This document shows, one piece after another, positions 6,824-11,848 of a stretch of DNA of 11,848 nucleotides. Source of the stretch: Scandinavium sp051650185 (GTDB taxonomy: Bacteria > Pseudomonadota > Gammaproteobacteria > Enterobacterales > Enterobacteriaceae); assembly GCF_051650185.1 (NCBI RefSeq), contig NZ_JBOFIN010000063.1, positions 1 through 11,848 on the forward strand, given 5' to 3'. The position numbers were made by a program, and so were the translations under genes. Below the pieces are notes generated by a model. That model had not been told where the DNA came from, did no database searches, and was given only the letters and a program-made list of their open reading frames with translations. Position 1 is the stretch's first letter. Every line of letters begins with the position of its first letter.

Positions 6824-6846
6824 ACAAAAAACGGAGTCTTTTTTGT
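6824..6846. repeat. Perfect 8-bp A/T-rich inverted repeat upstream of perM
   Basis: ACAAAAAA (6824-6831) and TTTTTTGT (6839-6846) are perfect inverted repeats around a 7-nt centre, within the 221-nt divergent region between bepA and perM. It could be an operator, an UP-like element or a weak hairpin; nothing distinguishes these. No convincing perM promoter was identified nearby. Confidence 0.4.
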
Positions 6847-6903
6847 GACATTTCGATACACTTCCCGAGGGCCTTTTGCCCACCATTCAGGGATACGTTT
6901 TAT

Positions 6904-7968
6904 ATGCTCGAAATGTTAATGCAGTGGTATCGTCGTCGCTTCAGCGACCCGGAGGCGATTGCGCTGCTGGTCATTCTGCTTGCCGGGTTCGGCATTCTCT
7001 TCTTCTTTAGCGGCCTGCTTGCCCCGTTGCTGGTGGCGATTGTGCTCGCTTATCTCCTTGAGTGGCCGACGGTTCGCCTCGAGCGCATTGGCTGCTCCCG
7101 AAGCTGGGCCACCTCAATTGTGCTTGTCGTTTTCGTTGGCATTTTGCTGCTGATGGCGTTTGTGGTGATGCCGGTGGCGTGGCAGCAGGGGATCAATCTG
7201 ATTCGCGACATGCCGGGCATGCTCAATAAACTCTCTGATTTTGCCGCCACCTTGCCGCGTCGTTATCCCGCTTTAATGGATGCGGGCATTATTGATGCGA
7301 TGGCTGAAAACATGCGCAGCCGAATGCTGACCATGGGCGATTCAGTGGTGAAATATTCTCTCGCCTCGCTGGTCGGGCTGCTGACCCTGGCGGTCTATCT
7401 GGTCTTAGTCCCGCTGATGGTGTTCTTCCTGGTGAAAGACAAAGAGCAGATGCTGAACGCCGTGCGCCGCGTGCTGCCGCGTAACCGGGGGCTTGCAGGC
7501 CAGGTCTGGAAAGAGATGAATCAGCAAATCACCAACTACATCCGCGGCAAAGTGCTGGAGATGATCGTGGTTGGGGTCGCCACCTGGATTGGCTTCCTGC
7601 TGTTCGGCCTGAACTATTCGCTGCTGCTCGCCGTGCTGGTCGGGCTGTCGGTGCTGATCCCTTATATCGGCGCCTTTGTGGTGACCATCCCGGTGGTGTT
7701 TGTGGCGTTGTTCCAGTTCGGCCTCGGCACTGAGTTCTGGAGCCTGTTCGCCGTGTACCTGATTATTCAGGGGCTGGATGGCAACCTGCTGGTGCCAGTG
7801 CTGTTCTCGGAAGCGGTGAACCTGCATCCGCTGGTGATTATCCTGTCGGTGGTTATCTTCGGCGGCCTGTGGGGATTCTGGGGCGTGTTCTTTGCCATCC
7901 CGCTGGCAACGCTCATTAAGGCAGTGGTTCACGCCTGGCCGGACAGCCCGGCTGTAGAGGAAGCGTGA
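6904..7968 (+). CDS. perM: AI-2E family transporter / permease PerM (YfgO)
   Basis: 354 aa, near-identical over long stretches to E. coli PerM (353 aa, recalled). It is an inner-membrane protein of the AI-2E/UPF0118 family with about seven to eight hydrophobic segments, a central soluble stretch (~100-150, RDMPGMLNKLSDFAATLPRR) and the family's C-terminal block around PYIGAF and GGLWGFWGVFFAIPLATL. The transported substrate in enterics is not established. The start at ATG 6904 aligns with the E. coli start and the MLEMLMQWYRRRF N-terminus; the frame is open for 34 more codons upstream with no support. The ribosome-binding site (AGGGA, about 10 nt upstream) is weak. The stop codon overlaps the next gene's GTG start by 4 nt, so the gene probably leads the glycerate operon transcript. 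Confidence 0.95.
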   Translation: MLEMLMQWYRRRFSDPEAIALLVILLAGFGILFFFSGLLAPLLVAIVLAYLLEWPTVRLERIGCSRSWATSIVLVVFVGILLLMAFVVMPVAWQQGINLIRDMPGMLNKLSDFAATLPRRYPALMDAGIIDAMAENMRSRMLTMGDSVVKYSLASLVGLLTLAVYLVLVPLMVFFLVKDKEQMLNAVRRVLPRNRGLAGQVWKEMNQQITNYIRGKVLEMIVVGVATWIGFLLFGLNYSLLLAVLVGLSVLIPYIGAFVVTIPVVFVALFQFGLGTEFWSLFAVYLIIQGLDGNLLVPVLFSEAVNLHPLVIILSVVIFGGLWGFWGVFFAIPLATLIKAVVHAWPDSPAVEEA

Positions 7969-9143
7969 AAAAGCAGTACCTGAAGGAAGCCACCGCGCGG
8001 CAGATTGTCCAGCGGGCGATGAAAATCATCCCCTGGTCGGTCAACGTGATGAACGAAGAGGGGATTATCATCGCCTCTGGTGAACCTTCTCGTCTGCAGC
8101 AGCGCCATGAAGGGGCGATTCTGGCGCTGAAAGACAACCGTGTCGTCGAGATTGATACCGCTACGGCAAACCGGCTGAAGGGCGTAAAACCGGGCATCAA
8201 CCTGCCCATCTCCTTTCACGGGCAACTCCTTGGCGTGCTGGGCATTACCGGCGAGCCGGAAGAAGTTCGGGCTTATGCCGAGCTGGTAAAAATGGCCTCT
8301 GAGCTGGTCATCGAGCACATGGCGCTGATTGAGCAAAAGCAGTGGGATAAACGCTACCGGGAAGATCTCATTAATCAGCTCATTATGCGGGAGCCGCCCG
8401 CAGATGCGCTGCACGACATGGTTTCCTATCTGGGCGTCGACCCTGAATTACCGCGCGTGGTAGCGATCATCGAGCTGCGCCAGCCCGACCGCGAAGCGCT
8501 GCGCAACCTGCTGGATTATTTTGAAAACAGCGCGCGCGACCATCTGGTGACCTTCACCGACTTCAACGAGCTTATCATCATCAAACCGATTGCCCTGAAA
8601 GGGGAGAACTGGGATTTGCAGCAGGAGATGCGGGAGCTGCAGACGTTTAAATCCTGGGCCAGTTCTTCAGGATTCAGTCGCATCGTGGTCGGTGGCCATT
8701 TCCCCGGCGCGAGAGGCTGGCACCGCTCCTGGCAGACTGCGAAGGCGACGCAGGCGATGGTGAAAAGGCAGAAGTTCAAAAACCAGTATGTCTTCTACCA
8801 TGACTACGCTTTACCCGCGCTGCTGGGGGAAATTTCCGAAAGCTGGCAGGCGCAGGAGTTGTCACGTTTGTGGGCGAAGTTGCTGGAAAATGACAGCAAA
8901 GGCGTATTGCAAACCACCTTGCGCGCATGGTTTGAACAGAACTGTGAGCTTACTCAAACCGCGAAGCACCTTCATATCCACGTCAATACCCTTCGCTATC
9001 GTCTTCAGCGCTGCGAAGAGATCCTGCAAATTAAAATCAATGACTTAAAGAGTATTCTCTGGTTGTTCATTGGGATGCAGCTGCAAACTGAAATTGTAGG
9101 TTCCCACAATTTAACCCCCGCTCAGTTAGCAAAACTTCGTTAA
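7965..9143 (+). CDS. CdaR-family (sugar diacid/glycerate) transcriptional regulator
   Basis: 392 aa, aligning end to end with E. coli CdaR (385 aa) but clearly diverged. Residues ~5-135 form the putative sugar-diacid recognition domain, with GINLPISFHGQLLGVLGITGEPEE (78-101) as its best landmark. A CdaR-type GGDEF-like linker domain follows (~140-280), then a PucR-type HTH near 329-358 (LTQTAKHLHIHVNTLRYRLQRCEEI). E. coli CdaR activates galactarate, glucarate and glycerate genes and responds to these acids. Here the partners are a GntP permease and a glycerate kinase, so D-glycerate is the likely signal and those genes the likely targets (inference). The start is GTG 7965 inside the GTGA overlap with the perM stop, with GAGG 4 nt upstream. 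Confidence 0.9.
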   Translation: MKKQYLKEATARQIVQRAMKIIPWSVNVMNEEGIIIASGEPSRLQQRHEGAILALKDNRVVEIDTATANRLKGVKPGINLPISFHGQLLGVLGITGEPEEVRAYAELVKMASELVIEHMALIEQKQWDKRYREDLINQLIMREPPADALHDMVSYLGVDPELPRVVAIIELRQPDREALRNLLDYFENSARDHLVTFTDFNELIIIKPIALKGENWDLQQEMRELQTFKSWASSSGFSRIVVGGHFPGARGWHRSWQTAKATQAMVKRQKFKNQYVFYHDYALPALLGEISESWQAQELSRLWAKLLENDSKGVLQTTLRAWFEQNCELTQTAKHLHIHVNTLRYRLQRCEEILQIKINDLKSILWLFIGMQLQTEIVGSHNLTPAQLAKLR

Positions 9144-9180
9144 AAGCACTAACTCCATTCGTCACGCCTTTCCTCATACT

Positions 9181-9206
9181 GCGCCGGTACCTTACAAAGG
9201 AGGCGC
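9181..9206 (+). promoter_or_regulatory. Possible RNA hairpin enclosing the permease ribosome-binding site
   Basis: In the 69-nt gap between the regulator and the permease, GCGCC (9181-9185) can pair with GGCGC (9202-9206), and CCTT (9190-9193) with AAGG (9197-9200), leaving a 3-nt loop. The very strong ribosome-binding site AAAGGAGG (9196-9203, 9 nt before the start) would be buried in this stem. Such a structure could limit permease translation. No folding energy was computed. Confidence 0.35.
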
Positions 9207-9212
9207 TTAAAA

Positions 9213-10481
9213 ATGACGTCCATCTCTACTCTGGGAGCTATCGCCGCGTTGGTGGTAGCCATCTTACTGATTTTAAGAAAAGTTTCTCCTGCCTACGGCA
9301 TGATGGCAGGGGCATTAATTGGTGGGCTGGTTGGCGGAGCGGATCTGGTTGAAACCGTGAAGCTGATGGTGACGGGCGCACAAGGGATCACCAATGCCGT
9401 GCTGCGTATTCTGGCCGCAGGTGTGCTGGCAGGTGTCCTGATTGAGTCCGGGGCCGCGAACACCATCGCCGGAACGGTGGTTAAGAAAGTCGGTGAAACT
9501 CGCGCTCTGTTGGCGCTGGCGATTGCCACACTTTGCCTGACGGCAGTGGGGGTTTTTGTCGATGTGGCGGTGATCACTGTGGCACCGATTGCCCTCTCGA
9601 TTGCTCACCGTGCCGGGTTGTCGAAAACGGCAATTTTGCTGGCAATGATTGGTGGCGGTAAGGCCGGCAACGTGATGTCGCCAAACCCGAATGCGATTGC
9701 GGCGGCTGATGCTTTCCACGTGCCGCTGACTTCAATCATGATGGCGGGCGTGATCCCGGGGCTGTTTGGCCTGGTGATGGCTTATTTCCTCGCGAAAAAA
9801 CTGAGTCGCAAAGGCACGATGGTGACGCAGGAAGAAGTCGTGGTTCAGGGCACTCATGCCGATCAACCGGGTTTTCTGGTGTCGGTCAGCGCCCCGCTGG
9901 TGGCCATTGTGCTGCTTTCGCTGCGTCCAATTGCGGGTATCAACATTGACCCCCTGATTGCTCTGCCTGTCGGTGGCCTGATTGGCCTGATGTTAATGGG
10001 ACGCGCACGTCACGCTAATCAGTACATGGTGGCTGGCCTGAGTCGCATGGCTCCTGTCGCGATCATGCTTTTGGGGACAGGAACGCTGGCAGGCATTATT
10101 GCCAACTCTGAACTGAAAGATGTGCTGATCCACGGCCTGACGGCTTCCGGATTGCCTGCCTGGGTGCTGGCCCCGGTTTCGGGGGCTATCATGTCGATGG
10201 CGACAGCCTCGACGACCGCAGGCACCGCAGTGGCGTCCAGCGTCTTTGCGCCAACCCTGGTTGAACTCGGCGTGTCAGCGTTAGCGGGCGCGGCGATGAT
10301 TCACGCGGGCGCAACCGTGCTTGATCACCTGCCACACGGCAGCTTCTTCCACGCCACAGGCGGCAGCGTCAACATGCAGATCCGTGAGCGTCTGAAGCTG
10401 ATGCCTTATGAGACGCTGGTCGGTTTGACCATTGCGGTTATGTCTACACTGATGTTTGGCGTGTTCGGATTCGCAGGATAA
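9213..10481 (+). CDS. GntP-family permease, probable D-glycerate (or related sugar acid) importer
   Basis: 422-aa inner-membrane protein of the gluconate:H+ symporter (GntP) superfamily, with a dozen or so hydrophobic segments. Family-like landmarks are GVFVDVAVITVAPIA (113-127), GGGKAGNVMSPNPNAIAAADAF (147-168) and TASTTAGTAVASS (331-343), followed by GATVLDHLPHGSFFHATGG (366-384) near the C-terminus. GntP-family proteins move gluconate and other small hydroxy acids with protons. Placement between a CdaR-like regulator and a glycerate kinase, 2 nt before the latter, points to D-glycerate. The start is set by AAAGGAGG 9 nt upstream. Gluconate or another aldonate cannot be excluded from sequence alone. 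Confidence 0.9.
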   Translation: MTSISTLGAIAALVVAILLILRKVSPAYGMMAGALIGGLVGGADLVETVKLMVTGAQGITNAVLRILAAGVLAGVLIESGAANTIAGTVVKKVGETRALLALAIATLCLTAVGVFVDVAVITVAPIALSIAHRAGLSKTAILLAMIGGGKAGNVMSPNPNAIAAADAFHVPLTSIMMAGVIPGLFGLVMAYFLAKKLSRKGTMVTQEEVVVQGTHADQPGFLVSVSAPLVAIVLLSLRPIAGINIDPLIALPVGGLIGLMLMGRARHANQYMVAGLSRMAPVAIMLLGTGTLAGIIANSELKDVLIHGLTASGLPAWVLAPVSGAIMSMATASTTAGTAVASSVFAPTLVELGVSALAGAAMIHAGATVLDHLPHGSFFHATGGSVNMQIRERLKLMPYETLVGLTIAVMSTLMFGVFGFAG

Positions 10482-10483
10482 CG

Positions 10484-11629
10484 ATGATGAAAATTGTAAT
10501 TGCACCTGATTCTTTTAAAGAAAGCCTCTCGGCCCTGAATGTTGCACGCGCCATTGAAGCCGGGTTTCGCCAGATATATCCGGATGCGGAGTATGTCACC
10601 GTGCCGATGGCCGATGGCGGGGAAGGGACCGTGGAGTCGATGGTCGAAGCAACTGACGGTCGTTATCAGTTTACTGAGGTGACAGGGCCGCTGGGCGAGA
10701 GAGTGAGTGCTCGCTGGGGCCTGATGGGGGACGGGCAAACGGCCATCATTGAAATGGCTGCTGCGTCCGGGTTGCATTATGTCGCCCCTGAACTGCGTAA
10801 CCCGCTGAAGACAACGAGTTTCGGCACCGGGGAAGTGATTGTCGCGGCGCTGGAATCGGGCGTCGAGCGCATCATCCTCGGCATCGGAGGCAGTGCGACG
10901 AACGACGGGGGCGCAGGCATGATGCAGGCGCTGGGTGCGACGCTTTCAGGCGCTGAAGGCAACGCGCTGGCTCACAGCGGTGGCGCACTGGAAAAGCTCG
11001 CTCATATTGATTTAAGCGGGCTGCATCCACGGCTGGCGGAGGTTTCGCTCACGGTCGCTTGTGATGTGAACAATCCGCTGTGTGGCCCTAACGGGGCGTC
11101 AGCCGTATTCGGCCCGCAGAAAGGGGCGACGCCAGAGATGGTCGGGCAACTGGACGCTATCCTCAATAATTGGGGCCAGATGATGGCGAAAACCACCGGG
11201 CGCGATGTGCGCGAAGTGGCGGGCGCAGGCGCGGCGGGAGGAATGGGCGCCGCGCTGGTTGGGCTGCTCAATGCGCAGCTCAAACCCGGCGTTGAGATTG
11301 TGGTGGAAGCGCTGAAGCTGGATGAGCACGTCAAAGATGCCACTCTGGTGATCACCGGTGAAGGGCGGCTCGACAGCCAAAGTATCTGCGGCAAAACGCC
11401 GATTGGTGTAGCAACCGTAGCAAAGCGTTATAACAAGCCGGTTATTGCGTTAGCGGGTGGGTTAAAAGACGATCATCAGGTGGTGTACGAACATGGGCTT
11501 GATGCCGCGTTCGCGATCCTTCCGGGGATTGTGACATTGCCGCAGGCGCTGGAAGGCGCACATGAAAACCTGAAGCTCACCGCCCGCAATGTTGCTGCGG
11601 TATGGAAGATGGCGCAATTGGTGAAGTAG
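10484..11629 (+). CDS. Glycerate 2-kinase (GarK/GlxK family)
   Basis: Phosphorylates D-glycerate with ATP to 2-phosphoglycerate, feeding lower glycolysis. The 381-aa length matches E. coli GarK and GlxK. Family blocks are all present: IAPDSFKESLSA (6-17), ADGGEGT (43-49), GIGGSATNDGGAGM (133-146), CDVNNPLCG (193-201), GPQKGATPEM (210-219), GAGAAGGMGAAL (247-258) and ITGEGRLDSQS (290-300). The sequence is not clearly closer to GarK than to GlxK, so no symbol is assigned. The start lies 2 nt after the permease stop with AGGA 6 nt upstream; the next codon is also ATG, and family members begin MKIVIAPDS, so 10487 is equally plausible. It is last in the perM-cdaR-like-gntP-kinase string; the terminator appears split by the IS4 element. 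Confidence 0.95.
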   Translation: MMKIVIAPDSFKESLSALNVARAIEAGFRQIYPDAEYVTVPMADGGEGTVESMVEATDGRYQFTEVTGPLGERVSARWGLMGDGQTAIIEMAAASGLHYVAPELRNPLKTTSFGTGEVIVAALESGVERIILGIGGSATNDGGAGMMQALGATLSGAEGNALAHSGGALEKLAHIDLSGLHPRLAEVSLTVACDVNNPLCGPNGASAVFGPQKGATPEMVGQLDAILNNWGQMMAKTTGRDVREVAGAGAAGGMGAALVGLLNAQLKPGVEIVVEALKLDEHVKDATLVITGEGRLDSQSICGKTPIGVATVAKRYNKPVIALAGGLKDDHQVVYEHGLDAAFAILPGIVTLPQALEGAHENLKLTARNVAAVWKMAQLVK

Positions 11630-11692
11630 GGTTTATTGCCGACAAAAGGCCTTGTATCAGCGAAGCCGCCACCCGGCAACATCCAGCCCAAC

Positions 11693-11711
11693 AAAAAACC
11701 GCCCCTTGGGG
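11693..11711. terminator. Left half of a bidirectional intrinsic terminator interrupted by IS4
   Basis: AAAAAA (11693-11698), CCGCCCC (11699-11705), TT and GGGG (11708-11711) are followed at once by the IS4 end. They look like the left arm, loop and start of the right arm of a terminator that would continue CGG then a T run. The intact form would have ended the glycerate kinase transcript on the plus strand and, via the A/T runs, a gene arriving from the right. The reconstruction is inferred; the right arm is not in the window. Confidence 0.5.
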
Positions 11712-11757
11712 TAATGCCGATCAGTTAAGGATCAGTTGACCGATCCAGTGGCTGTGT

Positions 11758-11795
11758 AAGAATCCGGAAACGCTCACTCGTTTCCGGATTTTTTT
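11758..11795 (+). terminator. Hairpin with T run directly before the IS4 transposase start codon
   Basis: AATCCGGAAACG (11761-11772) pairs perfectly with CGTTTCCGGATT (11779-11790) around the loop CTCACT, and a run of seven T (11789-11795) ends at the ATG. This is a textbook intrinsic terminator shape with a 12-bp stem. It leaves no visible ribosome-binding site for the transposase. It would stop transcription entering from the chromosome and keep transposase expression low. Confidence 0.8.
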
Positions 11796-11848
11796 ATGCT
11801 CATTGGACAGGCACTTGATTTGGTATCCCGTTACGATTCTCTGCGTAA
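11796..11848 (+). CDS. insG: IS4 transposase (InsG-like), N-terminal fragment (truncated by window edge)
   Basis: The 17 visible codons give MLIGQALDLVSRYDSLR. E. coli IS4 InsG begins MHIGQALDLVSRYDSLR as I recall it, so only residue 2 differs. The protein is a DDE transposase of about 440 aa in complete copies; intactness cannot be judged. The start codon lies right after the T run of a hairpin with no Shine-Dalgarno sequence, consistent with very low translation. Confidence 0.88.
   Translation, partial: MLIGQALDLVSRYDSLR

Larger units (their letters stand above)
11712..11848 (+). mobile_element. IS4 insertion sequence, left end (partial, runs off right edge)
   Basis: TAATGCCGATCAGTTAAG (11712-11729) is the 18-bp terminal inverted repeat I recall for IS4. 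It is followed by the IS4 leader, a terminator-like hairpin and the transposase start. Transcription of the transposase runs out of the window on the plus strand. IS4 makes 11-13 bp target duplications; the duplicated copy would lie beyond the right edge. The match looks close to the E. coli element. Confidence 0.9.

Noticed and set aside
6841..6862. CRP-like site and -10/-35 pair before perM
   Set aside because: The left half TGTGA is good but the right half is poor, and no -35 hexamer fits the TACACT candidate at proper spacing.
6683..6886. 68-codon upstream extension of bepA
   Set aside because: It would bury the signal peptide in the middle of the protein and covers the sigma-E promoter; the 487-aa start matches E. 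coli exactly.
6802..6903. 34-codon upstream extension of perM
   Set aside because: No ribosome-binding site and no similarity to the known N-terminus; ATG 6904 aligns with E. coli PerM.
7405..7932. 175-codon minus-strand open frame within perM
   Set aside because: Very rich in H, Q and E, antisense to hydrophobic perM codons; a shadow.
1..11848. A composite transposon bounded by the two insertion sequences
   Set aside because: The elements belong to different families (IS481 and IS4) with unrelated ends, and the segment between contains core chromosomal genes.
1..11848. CRISPR arrays, tRNA or rRNA genes
   Set aside because: No spaced repeat series, cloverleaf or rRNA segment was seen on either strand.

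Overview
The window reads as chromosome of an Enterobacteriaceae member close to Enterobacter, Lelliottia or Leclercia. YfgD, BepA and PerM match the E. coli K-12 proteins almost residue for residue over long stretches (from memory), while the genes around them are not the K-12 neighbours. The exact genus cannot be fixed by eye.

Layout. (1) 1-139: end of an IS481-family insertion sequence whose transposase runs off the left edge on the minus strand. It sits in a broken GC-rich REP-like palindrome (142-162) that abuts the stop codon of the next operon. (2) 163-3878, minus strand: a tight three-gene operon, transcribed in the order PTS EIIC of the lactose/cellobiose class, glycosylasparaginase (Ntn hydrolase), M17 leucyl-aminopeptidase-type peptidase. 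(3) 4035-4856, plus strand: a divergent HTH protein, 273 aa, that looks like a regulator derived from an IS481-type transposase. (4) 4853-7968: the conserved core block, with bepA-yfgD on the minus strand behind a recognisable sigma-E promoter and perM divergent on the plus strand. (5) 7965-11629, plus strand: a CdaR-like regulator overlapping the perM stop codon by 4 nt, then a GntP-family permease and a class II glycerate kinase. (6) 11712-11848: left end of an IS4 element, transposase running off the right edge, apparently inserted in the terminator of the glycerate kinase operon.

How the genes may work together. Module 2/3 encodes a membrane permease, a cytoplasmic enzyme that should cleave a sugar-Asn bond, and a metallo-aminopeptidase. 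The simplest reading is a salvage pathway for glycosylated asparagine or small glycopeptides, perhaps GlcNAc-Asn, under the divergent HTH protein. No EIIA or EIIB is visible, and the EIIC has Asn where chitobiose EIICs normally carry a substrate-binding His, so a non-classical substrate is plausible. I know of no described pathway with this composition, so it is the best candidate for something new here. Module 5 is a compact D-glycerate system (sensor-regulator, uptake, phosphorylation to 2-phosphoglycerate). Both accessory modules flank the yfgD-bepA-perM core, where E. coli K-12 has hda on one side and the hyf region on the other.

Both edges lie about 140 nt inside insertion sequences, so the ends may be contig breaks at repeats. 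Apart from the three-gene operon, the transposase-derived regulator and the twin IS insertions into palindromic terminators, the content is ordinary enterobacterial chromosome.
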